Position numbers and translations under genes: made by a program
Source of the DNA: Mycobacterium deserti
Lineage (GTDB): Bacteria; Actinomycetota; Actinomycetes; Mycobacteriales; Mycobacteriaceae
NCBI RefSeq assembly: GCF_025345615.1
Contig: NZ_JAODWD010000004.1
Coordinates: 496,001 to 560,000 of the forward strand
Length of the DNA: 64,000 nt
Direction of reading: 5' to 3'
Notes under the pieces: generated by a model
The model's input: only the letters and a program-made list of their open reading frames with translations
What the model was told of the DNA's origin: nothing
Databases searched by the model: none
Part shown: one piece after another, positions 33,816 through 45,216 of the stretch
How the letters are laid out: every line of letters begins with the position of its first letter
Numbering within the stretch: the first letter of the stretch is position 1

Positions 33816-35305
33816 GCACGAGCATCACCCACTGGGTCAACAACACGACTTTCTCCGGCAGCAACGAGACGACGCAGCCCGTGACGAACCCGGCTACCGG
33901 CGAGATCACCGGCGAGGTGACACTGGCGACGGTCGAGGATGCCCGAGTCGTCATCGACGCCGCGGCCGCGGCCTTTCCCGCCTGGCGCGACACCTCACTA
34001 GCGAAGCGCAGCGCGGTGCTGTTCAACTTCCGTGAACTACTCAACGCGCGCAAGGGCGAACTTGCCGAGATCATCACCAGCGAGCACGGCAAGGTCGTCT
34101 CCGACGCGCTCGGGGAGGTCAGCCGCGGCCAGGAGGTCGTCGAGTTCGCCTGCGGCATCCCGCATCTGCTGAAGGGCGGTTTCACCGAGAACGCCTCGAC
34201 GAAGGTCGACGTCTACTCGATCCGCCAGCCGCTGGGACCGGTCGGCATCATCAGCCCGTTCAACTTCCCGGCCATGGTGCCGATGTGGTTCTTCCCCATC
34301 GCGATCGCCGCGGGCAACACCGTGGTGCTCAAACCCAGCGAGAAGGACCCGTCGGCGTCGATCTGGATGGCCGAACTGTGGGCCGAAGCCGGCCTTCCGC
34401 CAGGGGTGTTCAACGTGCTGCAGGGCGACAAGACCGCCGTCGACGAAATACTCACGAACAAAGCCATCAAGTCGGTGTCGTTCGTCGGGTCCACCCCGAT
34501 CGCGCAGTACGTCTATGCCACCGGCACCGCCGCCGGTAAACGCGTGCAGGCGTTGGGCGGTGCCAAGAACCACGCGGTGGTCCTTCCCGACGCGGACCTC
34601 GACCTGGCGGCCGACGCCATGGTCAACGCCGGATTCGGTTCGGCGGGCGAGCGCTGCATGGCGATCTCGGCGTGTGTGGCAGTCGGACCGGTCGCCGACG
34701 ACCTGGTCGCCAAGATCGCCGAACGCGCCCGCACCATCAGGACCGGCGACGGCGCCAAGAACTCCGACATGGGCCCGCTGGTGACCAAGGCCCACCGCGA
34801 CAAGGTCGCGTCCTACATCGACGCCGGCGAGGCCGACGGCGCAAAGATCATCGTCGACGGCCGCGAGGTGACGCCCGACGGCGGCGCCGACGGGTTCTGG
34901 TTGGGCCCCACGCTGATCGATCACGTCACCCCCGAGATGAGCGTCTACACAGACGAGATCTTCGGCCCCGTCCTGTCGGTTGTGCGCGTCGAGTCCTACG
35001 ACGACGCACTGCAACTGATCAACGACAACCCCTACGGCAACGGCACCGCAATCTTCACCAACGACGGCGGCGCAGCGCGCAGGTTCCAGAACGAGGTGGA
35101 GGTCGGCATGGTCGGCATCAACGTGCCGATCCCGGTGCCCATGGCCTACTACAGCTTCGGCGGCTGGAAGGCCTCGCTGTTCGGCGACACCCACGCGCAC
35201 GGTATGGACGGCGTGCAGTTCTTCACCCGCGGCAAGGCGATCACCAGCCGATGGCTCGATCCCAGCCACGGCGGCCTCGAACTCGGCTTCCCGCAGAATA
35301 AGTGA
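33812..35305 (+). CDS. iolA: Methylmalonate/malonate-semialdehyde dehydrogenase (CoA-acylating)
   Basis: A 497-residue aldehyde dehydrogenase that converts malonate semialdehyde to acetyl-CoA and CO2 (or methylmalonate semialdehyde to propionyl-CoA), the last step of inositol catabolism. The catalytic Cys is in FGSAGERCMAISACVAVG at about residue 282; the NAD region has ISPFNFPAMVPMWFFPIAIA. The C-terminal GGWKASLFGDTHAHGMDGVQ and FFTRGKAITSRW is diagnostic of MmsA/IolA. Last gene of the operon, overlapping iolH by ATGA and followed by a hairpin. Confidence 0.94.
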   Translation: MSTSITHWVNNTTFSGSNETTQPVTNPATGEITGEVTLATVEDARVVIDAAAAAFPAWRDTSLAKRSAVLFNFRELLNARKGELAEIITSEHGKVVSDALGEVSRGQEVVEFACGIPHLLKGGFTENASTKVDVYSIRQPLGPVGIISPFNFPAMVPMWFFPIAIAAGNTVVLKPSEKDPSASIWMAELWAEAGLPPGVFNVLQGDKTAVDEILTNKAIKSVSFVGSTPIAQYVYATGTAAGKRVQALGGAKNHAVVLPDADLDLAADAMVNAGFGSAGERCMAISACVAVGPVADDLVAKIAERARTIRTGDGAKNSDMGPLVTKAHRDKVASYIDAGEADGAKIIVDGREVTPDGGADGFWLGPTLIDHVTPEMSVYTDEIFGPVLSVVRVESYDDALQLINDNPYGNGTAIFTNDGGAARRFQNEVEVGMVGINVPIPVPMAYYSFGGWKASLFGDTHAHGMDGVQFFTRGKAITSRWLDPSHGGLELGFPQNK

Positions 35306-35330
35306 CGGTGCGCTAGTCGGGGCGCACCGT
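35305..35330. terminator. Bidirectional hairpin between iolA and the VOC gene
   Basis: ACGGTGCGC (35305-35313) pairs with GCGCACCGT (35322-35330), nine perfect base pairs around an 8-nt loop. It starts at the iolA stop and overlaps the stop of the convergent VOC gene, so it can terminate both. Confidence 0.75.
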
Positions 35331-35693
35331 GCTCAGACAGAACGGATGGCCGACGGGGTCGAGCAGGACCCGCCACCGGTCCGGTGCAGTCTGGTGCGCG
35401 GCCTCGGCAGCGCCCAGTTCGATCGCCGCTGCCACCGCAGTGTCCAGATCGTCGACGCCGACGTCGAGATGCATCTGCTGCTTCTGCGGACCGTTGGGCC
35501 ACGACGGCGCGACGTACTCATCGACCCGCATCAGCGTCACCATCGGTCCCGCCCCGGAGAGCGACACCACGCCGCGGTCGGGCGTCGCGAACGCTTCATC
35601 GAGCCCCAACAGGCCCCGGTAGAACGGCGCCAGCGCGTCCGGGTCGGGACAGTCGATCGAGATGGACCCGAGAAATCCGATCGCCGCGGTCAT
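35313..35693 (-). CDS. VOC (glyoxalase/bleomycin-resistance) family protein
   Basis: A 126-residue single-module VOC protein. FLGSISIDCPDPDALAPFYR and the end motif WRVLLDPVGHPFCLS are the usual two halves; the metal ligands are likely the His of KQQMHLDVGVDDLD and the last-strand residues. Many small VOC proteins of this kind in mycobacteria are of unknown role. It is convergent with iolA and shares a terminator, so it is not part of the inositol operon. Confidence 0.8.
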   Translation of the reverse strand: MTAAIGFLGSISIDCPDPDALAPFYRGLLGLDEAFATPDRGVVSLSGAGPMVTLMRVDEYVAPSWPNGPQKQQMHLDVGVDDLDTAVAAAIELGAAEAAHQTAPDRWRVLLDPVGHPFCLSTVRPD

Positions 35694-35738
35694 GAAATCA
35701 CCCTAGATCGCGCGTGCGGCGTCGGTGGCACGACATGA

Positions 35739-36221
35739 TCAGCCGAGCTGGTAAGACTCTTGCGACACTCGGAAGAGATGACCGGTACTGGAGTCGGAGC
35801 ACGTCACCCCGGAAGGCTCGCTGGCGCAGGTGATAGGGCCGACGGTGTGGGTCTGCCCATAGGCCAACGTGCCCGGCAGATATGGACCAGAGAAGAAGAT
35901 CTGATTCATCACAAAGCCCGTGCACGCGGCCCTGCCCTGGCGAAGCTGGAAGTCATCGGCCGGTTCACCGATGGCTCCGGTCACGTTGGCTACAGGACAG
36001 ATCGTGTCCGTCGGTGCAGCCCAGCTGTGGTCCCGGATCTTGCACCACGCCTCTGCCGTGCCGTCGAAGTGTTCGTCCATCTCGCAGGCGATGTTTCCCG
36101 ACGGTGAAACGAACTGGAACATCTGACTGGGCTCGGCGTGAGCGGTTGCCGGCAGCGCAAGAGATGCCACGGTCGTCGCTGTTGCGATCAGCGCAAGCTT
36201 CGTAGCGTTCATCGTGGTCAT
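35739..36221 (-). CDS. Small secreted protein, mycobacterial DUF6636-like
   Basis: A 160-residue exported protein with a signal peptide (MNATKLALIATATTVASLAL to TAHAEPS) and a small Cys-containing domain: FVSPSGNIACEMDE, AWCKIRDHSW, TICPVANVTG, RAACTGFV and PITCASEPSGVTCSDSSTGH. The S-P-S-G-N-I-x-C and V-T-C-x-D-x-x-T-G-H-x-F motifs are those of a widespread actinobacterial secreted family of unknown function. The start is ATG 36221; GTG 36224 or the Met three codons downstream are alternatives. Confidence 0.8.
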   Translation of the reverse strand: MTTMNATKLALIATATTVASLALPATAHAEPSQMFQFVSPSGNIACEMDEHFDGTAEAWCKIRDHSWAAPTDTICPVANVTGAIGEPADDFQLRQGRAACTGFVMNQIFFSGPYLPGTLAYGQTHTVGPITCASEPSGVTCSDSSTGHLFRVSQESYQLG

Positions 36222-36524
36222 CACGTGGGTCCATTCTTTCGGGCGCCGCTCACCGCGACGGTCATGGGAAATGACATCGCACTCGCACCGATACCGATCC
36301 CAACATCAGCGGCTGGCGCTCCATCGGATGATTGCCCCGGACGGATCAACGTGCCTCCCCTCGAAACTGGGGTTTAGGGGTGTCGCGTTAGGCGGTCGCC
36401 TACCCCCCGTCAGGCGGTTGTTCTTTCAACTTCCGTAGGGAGGACCTTGGCGCGCGTGCACGCAGTGCGCACCGATAGCGGGCGTGTCTGCATGTGGACA
36501 AGCACGCTCGCGCAGACTGGGGGG

Positions 36525-37622
36525 ATGACGGATCGGCGACTGAAGGCGGGAATGGTCGGCGGCGGGCCGGGCGCGATGATCGGCACGGCGCACCGCCACG
36601 CAATGTGGCTGGACAACCAATACGCCCTGACAGCAGGTGTTTTCAGCCGAGACGAAGCCACGTCACGCGACTTCGCCGACACCCTGGGTGTCGAGCGGTC
36701 CTACGCCGACTACCGGCAGATGGCCGAACAGGCGCACGAGCTCGACCTGGTCGCGGTCGTCACACCCAACGATTCGCACTTCGAGATCGCCGCCGCGTTC
36801 CTCGAGAAAGGCGTGGCGGTGGTGTGCGAGAAGCCGCTGACCAACGATTCGGCGTCGGCGGCGGAACTGGTCGCGCTGGCCGAGGCCAACGGAACGTTCC
36901 TCGCGGTCCCCCACATCTACTCGGCATACGCGATGGTGCGCCACGCGGCCCGCATGGTCCGTGACGGCGAACTCGGCCGGGTGCGGTTCGTCGCCGCCGA
37001 GCACGCCTCCGGCTGGGCCTCGGCTCCGGTCGATCAGTGGCGCATGGACCCTGCCAAGGGTGGCGTCGCCACTGCCGTCGCCGATGTCGGTACCCACGCC
37101 TACCACCTACTGCGCTACATCACCGGCATGGAGGCCACCCGCATCTCGGCAGAGCTCAGCATCCTCGTCGAAGGCAGGCCCGTGTTCGACAACGCGACCG
37201 TCCGGCTCACGATGTCCAACGGCGCTCCGGCCACTGTGTGGGCCACGATGGCCGCCACTGGGCAGGAACACGGGCTCCGGATCCGGGTATTCGGCGACGA
37301 CGCGAGCATTCAGTGGCACCACGAGGACCCCCAGCACCTGACCGTCCGCCACCCCGACGGCGGCGTCACCATCCTGGCGCACGGCATGTCCACGCTGTCC
37401 GACGACGCCGCACGCCTCACCCGCGTCGGGCTGGGCCACCCGGAGGGCTTCCTCGAAGCGTTCGCCAACTTCTACACCGATCTTTCCGAGATCCTGCGCA
37501 CCGGGCGGCAGCGCGAATTGTCGATCCCCACCGGGGTGGACGGCCTCAGGGGCGTCCAGTTCGTTGAAGCGACAATCGCGTCGCATGGCGCCGACGCTGC
37601 GTGGGTGGCCCTGCCGCAGTAG
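36525..37622 (+). CDS. Gfo/Idh/MocA family oxidoreductase
   Basis: A 365-residue dehydrogenase of the inositol/glucose-fructose oxidoreductase family. The nucleotide-binding GMVGGGPGAMIGTAHRHAMW has an insertion in the glycine loop; CEKPLTND carries the Lys and AVADVGTHAYHLLRYITG the Asp and His of the IolG-like triad. It stands alone between the secreted protein gene and the convergent glutamine synthetase gene. Its G-G-G-P-x-x-x-I-G-x-x-H start is found in a branch often linked to inositol and rhizopine use. The start is the ATG after GGGGGG at 36525. Confidence 0.86.
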   Translation: MTDRRLKAGMVGGGPGAMIGTAHRHAMWLDNQYALTAGVFSRDEATSRDFADTLGVERSYADYRQMAEQAHELDLVAVVTPNDSHFEIAAAFLEKGVAVVCEKPLTNDSASAAELVALAEANGTFLAVPHIYSAYAMVRHAARMVRDGELGRVRFVAAEHASGWASAPVDQWRMDPAKGGVATAVADVGTHAYHLLRYITGMEATRISAELSILVEGRPVFDNATVRLTMSNGAPATVWATMAATGQEHGLRIRVFGDDASIQWHHEDPQHLTVRHPDGGVTILAHGMSTLSDDAARLTRVGLGHPEGFLEAFANFYTDLSEILRTGRQRELSIPTGVDGLRGVQFVEATIASHGADAAWVALPQ

Positions 37623-37626
37623 CCGC

Positions 37627-37685
37627 CGAGTGTGGGGGCGCGGGTCACCAATGCCCACATGTTGCGGACACGACCCCCACACTCG
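37627..37685. terminator. Inverted repeat between convergent genes
   Basis: CGAGTGTGGGGG (37627-37638) and CCCCCACACTCG (37674-37685) form a perfect 12-bp stem around a 35-nt loop in the short gap between the dehydrogenase and glutamine synthetase genes. Likely a two-way terminator. Confidence 0.6.
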
Positions 37686-37705
37686 ACGACGTCGTCAGAG
37701 TTGTC

Positions 37706-39880
<2,175 letters not shown>

Positions 39881-40072
39881 TTGGTTTCCTATCGCCGCGC
39901 AGTCCGCTCTCTGCGGACGATGCCCGACCCACCATAGGAACGGCTGATGCCATTCTTGTTACGCCGCCGTCACCGACAGACTGCGTTTGCTCACTGAGCT
40001 ACCCCCACCCGCTTGCGAAGGTCACCGTGTGGGTAGCCCTGCCGTAGGACAACCACGACCTAGGCTGGGCAT

Positions 40073-42430
40073 ATGCGGTTAGGCAGACGACGCGACGTCA
40101 CCCGTGACTTCGACGCACGCTATGACGAGCACAGCGCTGTCGCGACCGGACGTGAGCGGGAAGCCGCCGGGGTCAAGGCCGTCATGGTGTCGTTGCAGCG
40201 CGGACTCAAATCGATGGGGCCGTGGCGGACTGCGACCTCCCTGGTGCGGCTGAACCAGCGCCACGGATTCGACTGCCCCGGCTGCGCGTGGCCCGAGGAG
40301 CAAGGCGGCCGCAAGTTCGCCGAGTTCTGCGAGAACGGCGCCAAGGCGGTCGCCGAGGAGGCCACCAAGCGCGTCGTCACCCCCGAGTTCTTCGCGCGGC
40401 ACTCGATCTTCGACCTCGACGGCAGACCTGAGTACTGGCTGTCGCAGCAGGGTCGCCTCACCCATCCGATGGTGCTGCGCGAGGGCGATGATCACTACCG
40501 TCCGATCAGCTGGGACGACGCCTACCGGCTGATCGCCGACGAGCTGCGCTCCCTCGACGACCCGAACGGCGCGGTGTTCTACACCTCCGGTCGGACAAGC
40601 AACGAGGCGGCGTTCCTCTACCAGCTCATGGTCCGCAGCTACGGCACCAACAACTTGCCGGACTGCTCGAACATGTGTCACGAGTCCTCGGGTGCGGCCC
40701 TGACTGACCAGATCGGCATTGGAAAGGGCTCGGTCACGGTCGACGACATCACCCAGGCCGACCTGATCGTCATCGCCGGGCAGAATCCCGGCACCAACCA
40801 TCCCCGCATGCTGTCGGTGCTGGAGAAGGCGAAAGCCAACGGCGCCAAGATCATTGCCGTCAATCCGTTGCCTGAGGCCGGGCTGATCAGATTCAAAGAC
40901 CCGCAGAAGGTGCATGGCGTGGTCGGGCACGGCGTGCCGATCGCCGACGAATTCGTGCAGATCCGTCTCGGCGGGGACATGGCGTTGTTCGCCGGCCTGG
41001 GTCGCTTGCTGCTGGAAGCCGACGACCGCGCACCGGGTTCGGTCGTGGACCGCGATTTCGTCGACAAGCACTGCGCGAACTTCGCCGAGTACGAGGCGCA
41101 GGCCCGCACCGTCGACCTCGACACGGTGTTGGAGGCGACCGGTATCGGCCGCGAGCAGCTCGACAAAGTCGCGCAGATGTTCATCGATTCGGAGCGCACG
41201 ATCGCGTGCTGGGCCATGGGGCTGACGCAACACCGGCACGCGGTGCCGATGATCGCCGAGATCACCAACGTGCTGCTGATGTGCGGCATGATAGGCAAGC
41301 CCGGCGCCGGATTGTGTCCGGTGCGAGGACATTCGAACGTGCAAGGCGACCGCACCATGGGCATTTGGGAGAAGATGCCCGAGACGTTCCTCGAAGCACT
41401 GGACAACCGCTTCAGCATCACCAGTCCACGTGAGCACGGCGTCGACACCGTCGGAGCGATCCGCGCGATGCGTGACGGCACGGCCAAGGTCTTCATGGGC
41501 ATGGGTGGCAACTTCGCGACCGCGACACCGGACACCGCGGTCACCGAGGCTGCGCTGCGCAATTGCACGCTGACCGTGCAGGTGTCGACGAAACTGAACC
41601 GCAGCCACATCGTGCACGGCAGGACGGCGCTCATCCTGCCGTCACTCGGGCGCACTGACCGCGACGTCAAGAACGGTGTCAAACAGCAGGTCTCCGTTGA
41701 GGATTCGATGTCGATGGTGCACTTGTCGCGCGGCAGCCTCAATCCGCCGTCCGACGACGTCCGCAGCGAGGTCGCGATCATCTGTCAATTGGCCCGCACG
41801 CTGCTGGGCACCGGCCACCCCGTGCCGTGGGAAACATTCAACATCGACTACGACGCCATCCGCGACGCAATCGCCGCGGTGGTGCCGGGCTGCGACGACT
41901 ACAACGCCAAGGTGCGTCAGCCTGACGGCTTCCAGCTGCCGCACCCCCCACGCGACTCCCGCGAATTTCCCACCCGCACAGGCAAAGCCAACTTCGCGAT
42001 CAACCCGCTGCAGTGGGTTCCCGTACCCGATGGCCGACTCATTCTGCAGACGCTGCGCAGTCACGACCAGTACAACACCACCATCTACGGCCTCGACGAC
42101 CGCTACCGCGGCGTGAAGGGCGGGCGCCGGGTGGTCTTCGTCAACACGGCCGACATCGAACGCTTCGGTCTGAGCGAGGGCGACAGGGTGGATCTGATTT
42201 CCGAGTTCCCCGGCCGCGACGGTCGACTCGAGGAGCGTCGGGCGAAGGACTTCATGGTCGTGCCTTATGAAACGCCGGTCGGCAACGCCGCGGCGTACTA
42301 CCCGGAGACCAACGCGCTCGTGCCCCTCGACCATGTCGCGGAAAGATCGAATACACCGGTGTCGAAGGCCGTCGTCATCCGGTTGGAGCGCTCGACAGGC
42401 GTGCGGGCAGAAGATCGGGTGGTCACCTAG
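40073..42430 (+). CDS. FdhF/YdeP-family molybdopterin oxidoreductase
   Basis: A 785-residue molybdopterin-dependent enzyme of the formate-dehydrogenase-H-like YdeP branch. An N-terminal Cys set (C68, C71 in DCPGCAWP and C86) may hold an iron-sulfur cluster. Cys 202 followed by His (SNMCHESSG) stands where selenocysteine-His occurs in FdhF and would ligate Mo. GQNPGTNHPRML and the C-terminal molydopterin dinucleotide domain (YNTTIYGLDDRYRGVKGGRR) complete it. It is followed directly by fdhD, which delivers sulfur to such enzymes. The true substrate of this branch is not established; formate is possible. Confidence 0.88.
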   Translation: MRLGRRRDVTRDFDARYDEHSAVATGREREAAGVKAVMVSLQRGLKSMGPWRTATSLVRLNQRHGFDCPGCAWPEEQGGRKFAEFCENGAKAVAEEATKRVVTPEFFARHSIFDLDGRPEYWLSQQGRLTHPMVLREGDDHYRPISWDDAYRLIADELRSLDDPNGAVFYTSGRTSNEAAFLYQLMVRSYGTNNLPDCSNMCHESSGAALTDQIGIGKGSVTVDDITQADLIVIAGQNPGTNHPRMLSVLEKAKANGAKIIAVNPLPEAGLIRFKDPQKVHGVVGHGVPIADEFVQIRLGGDMALFAGLGRLLLEADDRAPGSVVDRDFVDKHCANFAEYEAQARTVDLDTVLEATGIGREQLDKVAQMFIDSERTIACWAMGLTQHRHAVPMIAEITNVLLMCGMIGKPGAGLCPVRGHSNVQGDRTMGIWEKMPETFLEALDNRFSITSPREHGVDTVGAIRAMRDGTAKVFMGMGGNFATATPDTAVTEAALRNCTLTVQVSTKLNRSHIVHGRTALILPSLGRTDRDVKNGVKQQVSVEDSMSMVHLSRGSLNPPSDDVRSEVAIICQLARTLLGTGHPVPWETFNIDYDAIRDAIAAVVPGCDDYNAKVRQPDGFQLPHPPRDSREFPTRTGKANFAINPLQWVPVPDGRLILQTLRSHDQYNTTIYGLDDRYRGVKGGRRVVFVNTADIERFGLSEGDRVDLISEFPGRDGRLEERRAKDFMVVPYETPVGNAAAYYPETNALVPLDHVAERSNTPVSKAVVIRLERSTGVRAEDRVVT

Positions 42431-43254
42431 TGGGCCGAGTGACGTCACGACGTCGGGTGCAGCACGTCACCGCCGACGAGGCCGTCGCGCGGCCGGAGAC
42501 CCTGGTCGTCGAGGAGCCGCTCGAGCTCCGGGTCAACGGCACCGCCATCACCGTGACGATGCGCACCCCCGGATCTGATTTCGAGTTGGCGCAAGGCTTT
42601 CTGCTCACCGAAGGCGTCATCGCCCACCGCGACGACGTGCTCACCGTGCGGTACTGCCGAGGAGCAGGCCCGGACCAGCTGAACACCTACAACGTGCTCG
42701 ACGTGACCCTCGCGTCCGGCGTCAAGATGCCCGACGTCGACGTCACCCGCAACTTCTACACCACCTCGTCGTGCGGGGTCTGCGGCAAAGCATCTCTGGA
42801 TGCGGTGCGAACGATCAGCCGCCACTGCCCCGGCGACGACCCGTCGACTGTCGCGGCGGAAACATTGTCGGCTTTGCCCGCCAGACTGCGCGAGGAGCAG
42901 AAGGTGTTCGCCAGCACCGGCGGCCTGCACGCGGCCGCCCTCTTCGACGCCGACGGGACCTGTTTGGTGGTCCGCGAGGACATCGGGCGCCACAACGCCG
43001 TCGACAAGGTCATCGGCTGGGCGCTGGAACAGCATCGGATTCCGTTGGCCGCGACGGTGCTGCTCGTCAGCGGGCGCGCGTCATTCGAGTTGACCCAGAA
43101 GGCTGTCATGGCAGGCATCCCGGTGCTCGCCGCCGTGTCGGCGCCGTCATCACTTGCCGTCGACCTGGCCAGCCAGTCAGGTCTCACCCTCGTGGCGTTC
43201 CTGCGGGGCGATTCGATGAACGTCTACACCCGGCCCGACCGCATCCTGCGGTAG
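42430..43254 (+). CDS. fdhD: Formate dehydrogenase accessory sulfurtransferase
   Basis: A 274-residue FdhD protein, which passes sulfur from a cysteine desulfurase to the molybdenum cofactor of formate-dehydrogenase-like enzymes. The active-site loop TTSSCGVCGKASLDAV has the CxxC. FASTGGLHAAALFDADG and REDIGRHNAVDKVIGW bind the cofactor, and LLVSGRASFELTQKAVMAGI follows. The GTG start at 42430 shares one base with the stop of the oxidoreductase gene (TAGTG), so the client and its chaperone are translated together. Confidence 0.94.
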   Translation: MGRVTSRRRVQHVTADEAVARPETLVVEEPLELRVNGTAITVTMRTPGSDFELAQGFLLTEGVIAHRDDVLTVRYCRGAGPDQLNTYNVLDVTLASGVKMPDVDVTRNFYTTSSCGVCGKASLDAVRTISRHCPGDDPSTVAAETLSALPARLREEQKVFASTGGLHAAALFDADGTCLVVREDIGRHNAVDKVIGWALEQHRIPLAATVLLVSGRASFELTQKAVMAGIPVLAAVSAPSSLAVDLASQSGLTLVAFLRGDSMNVYTRPDRILR

Positions 43255-43339
43255 CTCGCACGCCTCCTACCTGCAATCTCCACACGATCTCCAGACAACC
43301 TCCAAGCTTGGGCCGCGTCGGTGCCAGAGCATCTTTCCC

Positions 43340-44644
43340 ATGCCAGAAATACTCGTCGTCTCGCTGTCCCCGGTCGGTCACTTCGGCCCACTGCTCAATG
43401 TCGCCCAGGATCTGGTCGACCGCGGAGACCGCGTCACCATGCTGACGTCGGCCGCCCACGCCGCCAAGATCCGTGGCGTTGGCGCCATCCCGGAGGCCAT
43501 GCCCCTCGAGGCCGACCTCGACCTGACCCGCCTCGACATCGATCTTCCCGGCCGCGCAGAGACCTCAGGCATCAAGCGGGTCAATTTCGACATCGTGCGC
43601 CTGTTCCTTCAGCCGATGCCGCACCAAGCTCGCGTGCTCTCAGAACTCACGGCGCGCACCCGGTTCGACGCGATCATCCTCGACGCGGGGTTTTTCGGAA
43701 TTCTGCCGTTCCTGCTCGGCGACCGCGCCGGCCGGCCGCCGGTGCTGGCGTACTCCACCACACCGTTGATGATCAGCAGCCGCGACACCGGCCCGAGCGG
43801 AATGGGGCTACCGCCGTCGTCATCGACGCTCGGCCGCCTGCGCAACCGGGCCTTGACCGCGCTCTCACAGAAGGTGCTGCTGCGTGAATCGCAGAAGGCT
43901 GCCAACCATCTGCTCGATCAGTTGAACACCCGGCCGCTGCCGATGTTCGTCCTCGACTCCGGGGTGCTGGCCGACCGGTACATCGCACCGACTGTTCCGG
44001 AGTTCGACTATCCCCGGAGCGATCTGCCGGCCAACGTCTGTTACGTCGGCGCCGTGCACCCGGGTGCGTCGCGAGGTTTCGTCCCACCACCGTGGTGGTC
44101 GGCGCTCGACGGCGACCGGCCCGTCGTGCACGTCACTCAGGGCACCGTCGACAATGCCGACCTGAGCCGGCTGTTGCAACCAACAATCGATGCGCTCGCC
44201 GAGGAGGACGTCACGGTAGTGGCCACCACCGGTGGTCGCGACATCTCCGAGGTGAACCATCCGTTACCACCGAATACGTTTGTCGCCGAATACATTCCAC
44301 ATGACCTGCTGCTGCCCAAGGTCGACGTCATGGTCACCAACGGCGGCTTCGGCGCGGTGCAGCGGGCGCTGTCGATGGGGGTACCGCTGATCGTTGCGGG
44401 CAACACCGAGGACAAACCGGAAGTCGCCGCTCGGGTGGCATGGACCGGTGCCGGAATCAATCTCAAGACCGGTAACCCGAGCTCGGGTGCGGTGCGGGCT
44501 GCGGTACGCGACATCCTCAACAACGACGTGTACCTGCGAAATGCCCACCGCCTCGAGGCCGCATTCGCCCGTCGCAACGGCGTGGCCGAGATCGCGACGC
44601 TGGTCGACGAGGTGATCGCCGAACGCCAGACAGTGACGTCATGA
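43340..44644 (+). CDS. MGT/UGT-type glycosyltransferase (GT1 family)
   Basis: A 434-residue GT-B glycosyltransferase. It starts MPEILVVSLSPVGHFGPLLN with the acceptor-domain loop; the donor domain shows PVVHVTQGTVDNADLSRLLQ and the sugar-nucleotide motif VMVTNGGFGAVQRALSMGVP. Such enzymes transfer a sugar from UDP-sugar to small hydrophobic molecules. It is 85 bp after fdhD and transcribed the same way, but unrelated in role. It is only distantly similar to the glycosyltransferase half of the fusion protein at 52144. Acceptor unknown. Confidence 0.88.
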   Translation: MPEILVVSLSPVGHFGPLLNVAQDLVDRGDRVTMLTSAAHAAKIRGVGAIPEAMPLEADLDLTRLDIDLPGRAETSGIKRVNFDIVRLFLQPMPHQARVLSELTARTRFDAIILDAGFFGILPFLLGDRAGRPPVLAYSTTPLMISSRDTGPSGMGLPPSSSTLGRLRNRALTALSQKVLLRESQKAANHLLDQLNTRPLPMFVLDSGVLADRYIAPTVPEFDYPRSDLPANVCYVGAVHPGASRGFVPPPWWSALDGDRPVVHVTQGTVDNADLSRLLQPTIDALAEEDVTVVATTGGRDISEVNHPLPPNTFVAEYIPHDLLLPKVDVMVTNGGFGAVQRALSMGVPLIVAGNTEDKPEVAARVAWTGAGINLKTGNPSSGAVRAAVRDILNNDVYLRNAHRLEAAFARRNGVAEIATLVDEVIAERQTVTS

Positions 44645-45216
44645 ATCCCTGCGTCGACCCGTTCTGCCGCCCTTCCATCGATCCCCGCGACGCGGCCGAA
44701 TGGCGTAGTCGGCTACGCGTGCGCACGGTCGAAGCCCACGGGAGCCTCGATTCATGGTTGCCGAGTTGCAGTTCCTCGCCACAGCGGCATTTCTGATCTG
44801 GTGTCTGACCTGTTCCGTCACTGGATTGTTCGCCGACGATCACGTCGCTGGACCCCGGCTGGTGCAGCGCGAGCACAGACCGCCCGACGAGTGCCGACGG
44901 CGCGTTGCTGCCGACGAATCCCCGCCGCAATCTGCGTCGAAGTCGTTTCCGAGCCGCACGATCCGGTGAACTGAGCACACATTGCGAATGTTGCGTATGC
45001 ACGTATTCAGCGACGCGCGCAAAGCATCGGGCAAGATCAAAAGCGGCTAGTACACGCGAAATGCGCGTCAAGTAGGAAACATCGAAAGCGTTTCGTTATT
45101 TGTGCTGTTTGCGGTGTCAGCTAATTGTAATCTGTCCCACATACTGTCGCTGGGGAAAATTCGGCACGCCCGGAGGCCGAAGTCGGCGCACGGTATTGAA
45201 CCGAGGGGGTCGCACC
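44645..45216. other. Gene-free interval before the second PGRS gene
   Basis: No gene with convincing codon use or homology is visible on either strand. A 71-codon reading at 44754-44969 starts with a hydrophobic stretch but its second half is typical out-of-frame Arg/Pro sequence. The last 150 bp is AT-richer and probably contains the promoter of the PGRS gene. Confidence 0.5.

Noticed and set aside
44754..44969. Possible 71-residue membrane peptide
   Set aside because: Only the first 25 residues look hydrophobic; the remainder is out-of-frame-like and no ribosome site precedes it.
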